64,000 nucleotides of DNA from Thereva unica (lineage: Eukaryota; Arthropoda; Insecta; Diptera; Therevidae). Location: positions 136,634,876-136,698,875 of the forward strand of contig OX465281.1 of assembly GCA_949987705.1 (NCBI GenBank), read 5' to 3'. The notes beneath the pieces were generated by a model that saw only the letters and a program-made list of their open reading frames with translations, was not told where the DNA came from and did not search any database. A program made the position numbers and the translations under genes. This document shows, in pieces, positions 21,701 to 32,664 of this stretch (positions are counted from its first letter, which is position 1; every line of letters starts with the position of its first letter).

Positions 21701-22581
21701 GCCTACTTTGGCGTTCAGATCTCCCAGTATGATTTTTACATCATACCTGGGGCAGGCATTAAGTTCCCGTTCAACTAATTCGAAGAATTCTTCTTTATCA
21801 TCATCCGGGGACTCTTCTGTGGGTGCGTGAACGTTTATGAGGATATTACTTAATTTATTAATCAAAAAAAAAATATTTAGACGATCTCGGAAAAGCTTAC
21901 GAAAGAATGAAGCGAGGTTTCAAAACTCGTAACATAGAAAGTGGTTCGGATGTCCAGGATCCCCAGGAGCTGAGCACCAATCCAGATCCGAAAAAACAAC
22001 AAAATCCGCCGATAACGGAGAAAGATGCCTTGACAATGCTGGACCAGGTTACGACATATTCAATGAATCTTTCTGGGAAGGATTCACAAGGTATAATTTA
22101 TTACATTTTCACTCTGATTAATTATATTTTATTCGATATTCATATTAAAGCTGCTTAATAATATGTTACAGTTCCCTCCCCCGGAAGCAACATGTCGAGA
22201 AGTATCGGAGGCAGAACCCCTGTCTATAATGAATTTGACGAATACGAGCAAGGTAAAATGAACAAATGACAAAAACCATTTAAGTGATTTCACTAAGTTT
22301 AATTCCAAAATTTTAAAATGAAACTTTTTATATAAAAACTTGCCACAATTTTTTCAAATCTTATGTAATTGCTGAAATTATCGATTTAAGCCTTCAACTC
22401 GAGTGAAAATTTCAATTATAACAGTATAAACATTTTTATAATAAAATTTATTGGTTTCAAAAATGTCACTGAAATGGTTCTCACTAAATAATAACCTTTA
22501 GTCCAATGTAATCTAAAATAATTCAAATTTAATTTCAGACGATGCCTACCAGAATAATTCACAAGATATCTCCACTACACC
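18776..22581 (+). pseudogene. Unknown spliced gene (host or old transposon), broken by insertions
   Basis: Exon 1 ends ATGAC at 18780 before GTAAGT; exon 2 starts at 18963 after TTTCAG, giving the in-frame join MTGKELKTFPLHLS. A TAG at 19039-19041 interrupts it. The frame continues (WKCTFPSENDYTKVKRW) until an RTE-like LINE at 19229-21845, then resumes as GKAYERMKRGFKTRNIES, ends at a donor GT near 22090 and has further exons at about 22171-22251 (PVYNEFDEYEQ) and 22540-22581, where a gypsy LTR begins inside the coding sequence. All borders follow GT/AG. I do not recognise the family; the N-terminal region resembles uncharacterised insect proteins. The gene was real and spliced but is now dead. 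Confidence 0.6.
19229..21845 (-). pseudogene. RTE-like LINE endonuclease-reverse transcriptase, one nonsense codon
   Basis: Read from about 21845 down: an AP-endonuclease part starting within the domain (INVHAPTEE; GDLNAKVG; DHVLIDRRH; DSDHYLVG), then reverse transcriptase (KNNKASGADGI; NYRGITLLS; HYQCGFSPGKSTTD; LFIDFKAAYDS; GLRQGDGLACLLFN). The Tyr codon of the catalytic YADD has become TAA at 20036-20038; the same frame continues to the stop at 19250 through the C-terminal RRLYNDEIYERY and RLRWAGHLARM blocks. The element is 5'-truncated inside the endonuclease and ends in a (GAA)n tail at about 19229-19240. It copied itself by target-primed reverse transcription; here it lies inside an exon of an unknown gene. 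Confidence 0.85.
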
Positions 22582-23012
22582 TGTTGTTGTGAAGCCAGCA
22601 TATGCTAATGCACATGCTTATTTTTTTCCTTTTGTCCATCCTACATGCGCATTTCAATATCAAACTCCATGCGCATGTTTTTATTTTATTACTTACCATG
22701 CGCATTTCAATATCTAAATCTCCATGCGCATGCCCTTTACTTTGATGCAAGCTTCCTGTATCAAATTACATATTTCAATTTAATACTTTGTAGAGTCTTC
22801 ATTGTTCATTGTTCTATTTGCTTACTCTGCGTTATTCATTTATCATATTGCAAGTATGCAACTATTGGAACCAAGTTGAGGATTGAAGTACAAATCAAGA
22901 GTCAGTCGTTCTGGAGTTTGCAGTCGGTTGGTAGAGTCGGTCGAGAATAAATATTTTATATTGAAATCATAAAACAACGTGTGTTAATGTACATACCCCT
23001 TAATTTACAACA
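22582..23012 (+). repeat. 5' LTR of gypsy element 1
   Basis: Starts TGTTGTTGTGAAG and ends ACAACA just before a tRNA-complementary primer site. It holds four ATGCGCAT palindromes near 22643, 22669, 22699 and 22724, and GAATAAATA near 22944 as poly(A) signal. The LTR starts inside an exon of the broken gene. The matching 3' LTR was not found. Confidence 0.65.
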
Positions 23013-23017
23013 AAAAT

Positions 23018-23033
23018 TGGTGTCAGATGTGGG
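23018..23033 (+). other. Primer binding site of gypsy element 1
   Basis: TGGTGTCAGATGTGGG begins 5 bp after the LTR and fits the 3' end of a tRNA-Leu-type primer (terminal TGG complementing CCA). Confidence 0.6.
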
Positions 23034-24271
23034 GTTACGGTTCGATTTCGGTATTGTGGATTCGAAAAGGTGAATTAACCACAAGGAGAAAATTGTTTGC
23101 TGACTAAATTGGACGATAATTACACTGACGAGGACTCAACGCAGGACGACTCATTAGAAATCAGCTCCTAGCGATCGAAGCTGAGAGGATCCAGGCAGCG
23201 GATTTAAGTTAATTTCCCAACCAAATTAACATCAAGATTTCCTAAAGTGCAAGGCGAAAAAAAAATTACATTAATTGCCGTGCATTAATTTTTTGGAGGC
23301 TGCGATGTAATACATTATGTGCAAATTTCCCGCGGAACCACTGGCGGTTGCGGCATCATCGAATTAAATTTTATCAAATTAAAAATTTAATTAAGTTTTG
23401 CTTAAATTTTACGAATTTCTTTTACTTGAAGTAACTTTTTGTGAATTTTTAAAGAATTTTAATTGAGTTAAAGAAACTCTTTTCCTTATAATTTTTGTGA
23501 ATCCCTTTTTTGAATTTATATATTTTATAAATCAACGAGTTAAATTTTTATAAATTTGAATTTAACAAGTTAAATGAACTCTCTGTTGCTTTAAGCTTCA
23601 TGAATTTCTTTTCTTTGAATTTATTTTTTTTTTTAAACCAAAGAATTAAATTTTTATAACCTTTTTCAAATTTAATTAGGTTAAAAGAATCTCTTTTGCT
23701 TATATTTTCTTTGAATTAATAGGTATATTTTTATAATTATAAGTTAATATACATATTTCTTCTACCAAGGCATGCTAAAAACAATAAAAACAATATATAT
23801 CTTTTTGAAATAATACAAAATGTGCACACCAACTTTATTTTTATGGAAACTATTAAGCGGCAGTGCGGTTTTGTTTTGTTAATTGCATCATTTGTTATTG
23901 ATTGAAACTTATAAATTTTGTTCACTCGTCAATACATTTTTACTACTTATAGTGAATAATCACAATTGGATTGTTTTGTGCGTAACTAAATTTTTATCTC
24001 GTGAATGGTGAATAATACACAATTTGTTTTTCTCCGCTCACCATTACCTCGCTTTATCAGTCGTTTTCTCGAAGCAGTGAAGGAAATGAAATTGCTTTTT
24101 GCATTCGCAAAGTAACCTAATTTATCCTCTTGAAGGAATCCCAATTAAAATTGTTATCTCGCTATAACAGTCATTTTTCGAATCTGTGAAAGAAAGTGAA
24201 ATTGCATTCGCAAGATAATTCAATTATCGTCCCGTCCTCTTGAAGGAATTTCAATCGAACTGTCACAATAA
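23034..24271. other. Leader of gypsy element 1
   Basis: Long AT-rich untranslated leader between primer site and gag ATG, with no coding frame. Repeats of the GAATTTCTTTT and TTAAATTTTTATAA type occur at 23400-23720. Confidence 0.5.
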
Positions 24272-25196
24272 ATGACGGATAGTCACTCCTCTGGGGACGG
24301 AACCGCGACGGATAGCCATTCCTCTGTGAACGAAACCGGCATCATGCCACCCAAACTAGACAAAGATTTCGCGCTTAAACTAATTCCTGAATTTAATGGG
24401 AATCGCGAAAACTTCCACAAATTCGTTAGTTGTTGTGACATCGTGGTGTCTGCCGATTTAAGCGCACATGATTCTAATACTCTTGTGAGTATAATAAAAA
24501 GCAAACTAACTGGTATCGCTTACAACGTTATCAAATACATGGAAATAGATAGTTGGGAGGAATTAAAGACAATTCTCCAGGATCAGTTCCTAGAAAGGCG
24601 AACCTTAGCGCAGATACAAAACGATCTAGTCACATGCAGACAATCATTGAATGAGAATGTTCGCTCCTTCGGTAATCGCGTCGAAAAACTTTTAATGACG
24701 CTTGCGTTGCTTCTGAAGGGTTGAAAGCCGCCGAAGTAATAGAAAGCCTTAATAGTAAAACCGCTTTAAAGTCCTTTGTTGATGGGTTACAGATGCCCAT
24801 AAGAGTAATTGTAAAAGCGAGCCGATTTACCAAACTTTCTGCTGCAATCGAAGCCGCCGTTGAAGAAGAAAAGTCTGTATGACCTAACAATAATACAAAA
24901 TGCAATTACCCGTGAGATGCAATTACTGCCACAAAAATGGCCATTCTACGTCCAACTGTTTCTTGAAAAATAGAACACCAAGTGACGGCAAACTCCCGAC
25001 AATACCCAAACAAGAAATCAAACGAGAGCCCTTCGAGCGTGTACAAGTTGTTGTATGCAGTTACTGCAAAAATAGAGTGTCAAAGACTGTCGCAAAAGAA
25101 AATTTAACCAGGATAGGGCATATCAATCACAATCCAATGCTCAGGGTAAGAACTACTCGGGAAACGGCAGCGGCCCTGGAACAAGCGGTGGACTGA
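24272..25196 (+). pseudogene. Gag of gypsy element 1
   Basis: ATG 24272 opens a capsid-like protein (KLIPEFNGNRENFHKFV; then SWEELKTILQDQF; RRTLAQIQNDL). A frameshift near 24695 moves the remainder (LKAAEVIESLNSKTALKSF, FVDGLQ) to another frame until about 24881. A zinc knuckle follows at about 24917-24960 (CNYCHKNGHSTSNC, the CX2CX4HX4C form) and a second, damaged knuckle near 25057 (CSYCKN). Gag packages the element RNA into particles. Dead by frameshifts. Confidence 0.78.
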
Positions 25197-25292
25197 CCAG
25201 AGCCGGAAAGTTTCAATAATCCGCCCAAGTCCCGAAATTACTAAATCTTGTAATACAAAATCTTGTAATACCAATTCTTTTAATGCTAAATC

Positions 25293-26845
25293 TTGCCAAT
25301 AGGCCAAGACCTGCCTATCGCCTATGCCTCTCGAACGCTTGGGAAAAGCGAGCTAAACTACTCAACGACAGACAAGGAACTCCTTGCAATAGTTTGGTCT
25401 ATCAAACATTTTAGACCCTATCTCTTTGGACAAAAATTCAAGGTGATCACAGATCATAAACCCCTCGTATACCTATTTAATTGTAAGGACGCTAGTTCGC
25501 GAATGATGCGTTGGCGTCTCCTTCTCGAAGAATTTGATTTTGAAATCGTTTACAAAAGCGGAAAACTAAATTCTAACGCCGATTTATGCAAAATGACATT
25601 AAGATCCAATAAAAATGCCCTGTTTCCAACGAGACTATTATCACACCAAGTGATTCCTCTGAAGAGAGCCAAGTGGCTACGGTCGCTGAAAATGAAGAGT
25701 CAGCCTACCTTAAATATTTAAAGGTCTCTAGTTTTCGATCACGACGACGACATTCCGTCTGATACGAATACCTTACTTTTTATTAATAAAAATTCTATTG
25801 CCGAAGGAAATAAAACAAAGGTAATACCTAAGGAGGAACATATGCAAATTCTACAGCATAAAGTCAAGACTACTCACCAATTGATTGATATTACTGAAGG
25901 TATACACCATATAATTTATTTAGTTACAAACGAGCCCGAAAAACAAGCAACGTATGAAGACTTCTACATAGGTCTTTCCAATCTATGTTCCTACCTACAG
26001 AAGAACTCTATAACTACTATATCCCTACCAAATCCTGTCAAGCAACAATCCTATCGTCACTTGAGATTCGAAAACATAAGAATAATGTTACGTTACATAT
26101 TCAAGGACACCGGTATATCCATTAATGTATATCATAATAATCAACAGAAACTTAGTAAAGACGAGATCTCAAAAATCCTGCATGAATACCACATTACACC
26201 TTCTGGAGGCCACACTGGAGTCAGTCAAACTTATAAACGTATAAAAATGTACTATAAATGGAAGGATATGTACCGGGACATCAAAAACTTCGTCCAGAAA
26301 TGCGACAGGTGTCAACGCAACAAGATAATCCGCTACACTCGCGAACCTATGACAATAACCACGACTGCTAAAATCCCATTCGAAAAGATCTCCCTCGACG
26401 TAGTTGGTCCCTACCCAACTACCGAAGACCATAATCGATACCTGTTGACCTTCATCGATGATTTGACAAAATACAGTGATGCTATCCCTTTGGAAAATCA
26501 AGAAGCATCAACTATTGCAGAAAAATTCGTAACGGAAATAATTTTGAAGTTTGGCACTCCAAAATACGTTCTTACTGACCAGGGACAGAATTTCCTCAGT
26601 AACATATTTAAGGACGTATGTAAATTATTGAAAATAAAGAAATTGCAAACTACTGCTTATAGGCCTCAGTTTAACGGGTCTTGCGAAAGAAGCCATCGAA
26701 ATTTCGTAGAATACCTACGATGTTTCATTAATAAATCACAGAGCAACTGGGATTGCTGGATAAAATATGCGGTATTTGTTCATAATACTACACCTAATTC
26801 TTCCACAGGATATACTCCCTTCGAACTTCTGTACGGCCGTAACCG
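25293..26845 (+). pseudogene. Pol of gypsy element 1: RNase H and integrase
   Basis: The first part encodes RNase H (YASRTLGKSELNYSTTDKE; ITDHKPLVYLF) and loses frame after SNADL near 25588. Integrase follows at 25842-26845: zinc-binding HHCC (HEYHITPSGGH ... CDRCQ), catalytic D in SLDVVGPYP, D in LTDQGQNF and E in NGSCERSHR. It breaks off at FELLYGRN where the LINE starts. Protease and RT between 25200 and 25300 are deleted. A small pol remnant is found beyond the LINE at 31626-31843. Confidence 0.82.
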
Positions 26846-29800
26846 TGCCACTCTGAATGCCACTTGGCTTCGTAAGAAACCTGAGTCTACTTTGTTATTT
26901 AGTAGCCGATGAACAAATATGACGTCAGCAACTTCACGACGTTTATGTAGGGAGCTTAAGTTGAGTAGTTTAAGCCTGTTTTCATAAGGCGGAAGGATGC
27001 GTGGGTCATCCCAAGGGAGATGACTGAGTACGAAACGGACAAATTTTCTTTGAACCGATTCGACTCTTCCAACTTGGGAGGAGTATTGAGGAGACCCTAC
27101 CTGGGAGGCGTATTCAAGTAAGGGCCTCACTAAGGATATGTACAGATGCTTAGTGATGAGGGGGCTGTTGAATTCCTTTGACCACCTTTTTATAAAACCT
27201 AGGACTGAACTGCCCTTGGAGGAAATATAATTAATGTGGGTGGAAAAATCCATCTTACTTTCAAACCTGACCCCCAGATCGATCACAGAGTTATGCCGGG
27301 TTTTCATTAGTAGAATTAGTGGTAGAGTAACTGGCGTACTTTTAAGCCGAGCAAACTCTACTCTACTTATTTTGGTAGAGTACCCGTTTTCACTTAAATT
27401 GAAAATAGTATGGTGCAGAAGGTAATAGTGACTAGTTGTTAATAGTACCTACACTTGAAATATCGAAAATGAAGCCTGGCCATCGTTGTTATATGTGCAT
27501 CTAAGTTTTTTTATTTTTTGCTTTAGTTCAGCAACACCAAAGAGTTCTTTGCCCATTTTAGCAACTATCGCTTCATACGCAGATGTTCGTTTATTTTTAT
27601 AGTCAATGTTTGTTATATTCCACAAACATTCATGTTACCCATATAGTTCTACTAATTTAATAGTTTCGGTCTCAGCCCACTTCATTTTTACACAAATTCT
27701 TTAAATACTTCAACGACAACACGGTAAATACTTCAACTTAAACACGCTAAATACTTCAATTAGAATACACTAATTACTTCAATTACAATACACTAATTAC
27801 TTCAACGTAAATACTTCAACTAAAAAACGCTAAAACTTTAATGACAGCACACTATGTAAATACTTAAATGTCACGAATTTCTTGTATGCTCGACTATCTC
27901 AACACTGTTTTCATTAGCATAGTGGCGGTAGAGTAGAGTGGAAAGCAGTGGTGGGGGACAGAACTAGTAGAGTAACTTTACCACGGTGCTATCCCACTCT
28001 ACTCTACTGTAACCAAGTACTCTACTCTACCACTTTCGTTTTCATTAAGCGAGTTCTCTAGATAGTTAGTACTCGCCCAGTATACTCTACCACTAATTCT
28101 ACTAATGAAAACCCGGCATTAACTCGAGAAAGTGTGTTGTTAAGGAAAGTGTAGTCATAAGCCAGTGGACCACGTTTCCTGCAAAAAGTCATGACCTCAC
28201 ACTTACTAATATTGAGTACCAGGTTGTTGTTGGAACACCAAGAATAGAAGGTGTTCAGGTCAACTTGTAAAAGTTTGCAATCCTCAATACTTCTTACATA
28301 ACGGTAGAGTTTAATGTCATCAGCGTAAATAAGGATTTGACAGTTCTTTAACAAGGCAACAATGTCATCAATTGAAAGAATAAAAAGAAGAGGGCCTAGG
28401 TAACTACCTTGCGGGACTCCAGATGACGCTTCGATGTTTCTAGATTTAGCCCCGCGGAATAAAACCTGGTAAGTTCTGTCGGCTAAGGACGACTGGAACC
28501 ATGCCATAAGGGCAGGCGGAAAGCCAAATTTTTTCAGTTTGAGAGCTATAATAGAGTGGGAGAGCTTGTCAAAAGCCTTACTGAAGTCAGTGTAAACACA
28601 GTCCGTTTGGCAGCCGCTAACAAAGCCTCGAACTGTGTGAGAAGAGAACTCAAGTAGATTAGTAGTAGTAGAACGAGCTGCAAGAAAACCATGTTGATTA
28701 GTTGAGATAAGTCTCTTGCAGATTGGGGCGATAGCAGAATAAATAATAGATTCGAAAAGTTTAGGGATACAGGATAGTTTCGCAATAGGTCTATAATTAG
28801 ATATTTCGTTCTTGCTACCCTTTTTATGAACGGGAACTATAAAAGAATTCTTCCATAAGATTGGGAAGCACCCTGTAATTAGGGATTTTTGAAATAAACA
28901 CAGAAGAGGAGACAGAAGGGGCTCTGCACAGGATTTTAGAATAGCAGGAGGAATACCGTCAGGACCGGACGAGAAATCATGTGGGAGTTCATTAATATGT
29001 TTCAGGATTTCATCCCTAGTTATAGATATAGAGAAGTCTTGAGACATCTGTATCGGATTAATATGACGGAAATTGTTTTCGTCGGGTTGAAAAACGGGAG
29101 ATGAGAAAGATTTGAGAAAAAACGATGCAAACATGTCGCAAATCTCGGATGGATTGGTACTGAAAGAGTTCTCATGTTGCATGGTGTTAGGGTAATTATC
29201 AGTTTTTTTCTTGGTGTTGATGAATTTAAAGAATGTTCTCGGGTCACCATACAGTTTATCTTTCATATCACTGAGGTATTCATTATAGAGAGTTTCAGAG
29301 AGTGCATGGAAATGGTCAAAGCAATTGACAAATGCAGAGAAACTCGCAGTGTCTTTCCTCTTAAGGTAGTTTTTCCAGAGTTTATTCTTCTGGTTTTTGG
29401 TTTGCCTCAATTCATTATTGTACCAGGGTGGAGATGACCTAGATAACTTTAGAGGCTCTATGGGTACACAGGATGCAAAGGTTTCGTACAAGACGGAATA
29501 AAATCTTGTTACATCGTCATCCAACTCATCTGAGGAAAGCAACCTGTCGAAATCGATGGAGGAGAGCTTGGATGAGAGTTCATTAAGATTGGCCTTTTTA
29601 AAATTAAAGGCGAATGTTGACTCCCCCGGAATTGGCTTATCGTCGAAGGCAGAGCAATAATTATGTAAGAGGGGAGGGTGATAATTGTCGACAGGCAACA
29701 AGACTATCGAACTGGGCCCAACGGTCATGTTGTCTGAGTCCGAACAGAATACAAGATCTAACCGCCTTCCTAAAATATTATTCACACCACTCAGTTGGTT

Positions 29801-30361
29801 CAGACCGCATGAGAATAAAGAATTCAGAAAAATGGATTCCCTATCGTTAAGGTTGCTTTCAGGAAGGTAGTTATCGTCGTTATCGCAAGATACCCACTGT
29901 ACATTGGGTAAATTAAAGTCACCTAAAAGTGGGAGCTCGTCCTTAGAGTCCGTCATATCATGGATATGATTAGTACAAGAGATTAAGATATCATAGAGGT
30001 TTTGGCCTCTGTCATCAAGAGTACTGAATATATCTGGTGGGATATAACAGCAAATAACGAAAAGGTTATTGTGGGCAAGGGAAATTTTAAGAGCAATAAT
30101 CTCAATGTCCAAAGAGTTGGAGAAGCTAGGAAGCGTTAATAAGCAACAATTGAGAAGGTTACTACAGGCAAGTAGTACACCACCTCCGCGAACCTCCGAG
30201 TCAGTATACCTATCCTTCCGAAAAACTTGGAAGGAAGAATCAAAAATTTCGGCATTAAGAATCCCACTATGTAACCATGTTTCAGTGAAAGCGATTATAT
30301 CGAAATCACTAGCCGAAGTTGCCAGAAATACATCGTGGGTTTTGGATCTGATACCCCTCAC
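26846..30361 (-). pseudogene. LINE ORF2: endonuclease and reverse transcriptase, interrupted by a MITE
   Basis: A complete AP-endonuclease begins at RGIRSK (FTETWL; GGGVLLA; LGDFNLPNVQW; RRLDLVF). RT follows with GPDGIPPAILK, IVPVHKKG, NYRPIAKLS, the catalytic TDFSKAFDKLSH, SGVPQGSYLGPLLF and YADDIKLY near 28340. No stop occurs from 30361 to 28119. A MITE at 27294-28118 then splits the gene; excision of it plus one TTA restores the reading RVNSVIDLGV across the site. The C-terminal thumb part runs 27290 to about 26846. The protein nicks the target and primes reverse transcription there. Confidence 0.87.
27294..28118. mobile_element. 825-bp MITE with 36-bp inverted ends, TTA target site
   Basis: The ends are perfect inverted repeats of 36 bp beginning TGCCGGGTTTTCATTAGTAG. 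Flanking TTA at 27291-27293 and 28119-28121. GGTAGAGTA-type words recur on both sides of the interior. TTA duplication fits the PIF/Harbinger group. It lies in LINE ORF2. Confidence 0.93.
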
Positions 30362-31625
30362 GTTTTGATAGTAGAGGGAAAGCGTCTTAAGTTTTTTGGA
30401 ACCTCTAGAGTGTCGGGATTACGATGCACACGTGGGCGGGGAACAAAATTCTTTGAGAAAGCACCGGGAGGCCAGAATGTGGAATCCAGTAACTTTTCAG
30501 CAGTATGAGGCGGTGCAGTTAGAACAAAAGACGCGACCGGTTTAGAAGCGTTGCTGATTTTCCGACAGGAGACAGTTTCGGGATTAATTGCTTTTGCTCT
30601 TAAGTATTCTTTTATTACCTCGGTCGAACTTTCAGGGGAGAAACGCGAAATGAAAATACTTTGTGGCTTAGGAACCGTTACCAGGTTGGCGTAGGTTGCC
30701 GAAGACCGAGTATTACCAGTGACCGAGTGTCTGTCAATACTAGTAGAGCTGGTTGATGCAACATCCGGCTCAGGGGTAGGGCTAGAACCCATTGGAGGTG
30801 AAACAGCGGGGACGGGCGGGGTAGCAAAGGAATTCGTGACTCTACGATTGCGTCTGCGTCTGCCACAAGTTTTTGGCTGCTTTCCACAAGTTTTAGGGTG
30901 GTTAGGGTGGTCAGGAGCCAGCCTAGGGGCCGACTCATCTGAAAAGTGCTCCTCAGGTATTATATCCGTGCCAACGACATTTGCAGTCGCAGAAGCAGCA
31001 GCCAGGGTGGAGGCTAGAGGCGCATTTTGTTCAACACCAACCTGCGAGTTGCGGGAATAAATACAGTCGAAAGCATTTAGGGTGAGTTGCACCAAATCAT
31101 TGATTAAAGTTATTGTTAAAGTTAACTTTAACAATAACAAAGTTGTTAAAGTTCCAGTTTGTAAAAATGAGTTGCACCACCCAATCGTTTGTTAAGGTTT
31201 CGTTAACTGCTACTTTGATTTAAATTTACATTTTTGTGTATTTATAAGTTTCACAGTTTGTGAGTTTATTGGAAATGGCACCCCTGTCTGGATCTATGAC
31301 AACTGTCATAAGTTAACAATAACAAAAACATTAACCGGGCGAATTTGCCTGGTTAAAGTTAACGTTAAAATGTTACGTCATGTTAACAATTGTTAAACGG
31401 TGCAACTCCCGTTTTGTCTAACCGGGGATTTGACAACCGATTTAGCTTTTGTTACGGTTAAAGTTAGTTGATGCAACTCACCCTTAGTCTTTCAGAAATT
31501 GTTTTCAGGGCTGTGCAGTTTTGAGTAACTGAGAGCGACAGTGACTCAACTTCAGCCTTGACCCGCATTGTACACCTTTTGATATCATTCAAGATTTGGG
31601 AAAGGGGAGCCGGGGTTTCCTTTGA
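30358..31625 (-). pseudogene. LINE ORF1 (RNA-binding protein), interrupted by a MITE
   Basis: Read from about 31625: a coiled-coil-like N-terminal stretch (VKAEVESLSLSVTQNC), then a MITE at 31080-31483 with TTA duplication, then NAFDCIYSRNSQVG and a Pro/Ser-rich basic middle (GRRRRNRR), and a C-terminal RNA-binding-like fold (IFISRFSPESSTEVIKEYL). The stop overlaps the ORF2 start. ORF1 proteins of this LINE group coat the RNA. The original start lies beyond the truncated 5' end. Confidence 0.7.
31080..31483. mobile_element. 404-bp MITE, TTA target site
   Basis: Inverted ends GGGTGAGTTGCA (31080) and its complement ending at 31483, flanked by TTA at 31077-31079 and 31484-31486. The interior is full of TTAACTTTAACAATAAC-like inverted words, so single strands would fold extensively. 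It lies in LINE ORF1. Confidence 0.9.
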
Positions 31626-31843
31626 GGTGGAAAAAGCAATGTTTAATTATGACATCTATTCTAATGAGCTTAAAGAAAATGACCTTGTGAAGCCGCCCCA
31701 AAAAACAAGTGCAAGAAACTACTACCTGCTTGGTCAGGTACCTATAAAATAATCTCGACAGAAAACGTAAATTCTACGATACTCATAAGAAACAAACACG
31801 TCAAGGTTCATAACGACAGGCTTAAGCCGTATTACAATTGAAC
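31626..31843 (+). pseudogene. C-terminal end of pol, gypsy element 1
   Basis: After the LINE, a gypsy-like frame resumes as FNYDIYSNELKEN and, in a second frame after an indel near 31725, ends with KHVKVHNDRLKPYYN and a stop at about 31841. These are typical end blocks of insect gypsy integrases, so the LINE and gypsy pieces were once contiguous. Confidence 0.65.
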
Positions 31844-31932
31844 CATACCTCTCTCGCACTAGTATTATAAGCACAGAAAATTGAAACATTAATTACCTAT
31901 TCGATAAGTGTAAGGAATTTATGTGTCACAAT
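31844..31932. other. Short junction between gypsy 1 and BEL remains
   Basis: No feature; it ends with the left 8-bp duplication of the hAT MITE (31925-31932). Confidence 0.4.
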
Positions 31933-32656
31933 TAGGGATTGTATACCGGTTTACCGGTTAACCGATAAATAGACAAAAACGCCTTCGGTAATTTTTTAAA
32001 TTTACCGGTAATTCGGTAAAAGAAAATCCATTTAAAATAGCCAAAGTGTCATTGAAAATAAAGAAAAAAATGGTAAGTATAACCAACAATACACCTAATT
32101 ATTAATTTTATCTGTGATATTTTTTCATTTAATTTTAATTTAGACTTTCTTTGATATTAGAGCCGCTGTACATAAATCGTACAGAAAGCGCTAGTTAGAA
32201 TCCATATGTGATTATTTAATGACCATTCGTCCAACAACCAACAAGTGTTGAATCAGAAAGGGTATCCTCGGGAGCTGGATTATTTTGTACAAAAATTAGA
32301 TCAAAATTAGGAGATAGGACTTTAAATAATTTAAGTTTCTTGAGAAGTTATTTTTAAAAAAATGCTAATCGATAAAATGGTATTAAATAATAAATATTAT
32401 TCCTGTTGTATTTTTTCTGTATTATTTTCTTTCTGTTTCTATTATTATTATTATAGTTTGTTTAGAATAAAACTTTAATTTTATATTCTATATTTTTGAA
32501 ATAAAAAATGCGAAATGGAAATCAAAAAGACATATTTTTTTATTTCCTTAATTTTTAGGAAAAATATTTACCGGTAATTTACCGGTAAACCGGTATTTTG
32601 ATTTTCATTTACCGAATTATCGGTATATGGAAAAGTCGGTAAATTTACAATCCCTA
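31933..32656. mobile_element. 724-bp hAT-type MITE with 8-bp target duplication
   Basis: Ends TAGGGATTGTA and the complementary TACAATCCCTA; the 8-bp duplication GTCACAAT is at 31925-31932 and 32657-32664. Motifs ACCGGTTTACCGGT and relatives are iterated near both ends. Eight-base duplications are the mark of hAT elements. It interrupts the start of the BEL Gag. Confidence 0.92.
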
Positions 32657-32664
32657 GTCACAAT

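Larger units (their letters stand above)
26846..31625 (-). mobile_element. Jockey/CR1-type LINE inside gypsy element 1
   Basis: On the minus strand, ORF1 (31625-30358) overlaps ORF2 (about 30361 to 26846). Two MITEs (31080-31483 and 27294-28118) interrupt the ORFs and removing them restores both frames. ORF1 runs into gypsy sequence at its 5' side and ORF2 ends abruptly in gypsy integrase without 3' UTR or poly(A), so both ends look truncated. Confidence 0.8.
22582..31843 (+). mobile_element. Ty3/gypsy retrotransposon 1 (degenerate, split by a LINE)
   Basis: Order: LTR, primer site, leader (23034-24271, no gene), gag, an internal deletion removing protease and most of RT, then RNase H, integrase, a Jockey/CR1-type LINE at about 26846-31625, and the C-terminal end of pol to 31843. 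Integrase style and HHCC spacing resemble the 412/mdg1 group of insect gypsy elements. Confidence 0.75.

Noticed and set aside
21431..21830. Two overlapping plus-strand frames within the RTE-like LINE
   Set aside because: Shadows of the endonuclease domain on the minus strand.
30719..31060. A plus-strand frame of 113 codons opposite LINE ORF1
   Set aside because: Shadow of ORF1 on the other strand, made of reverse-complemented Pro/Ser-rich codons.
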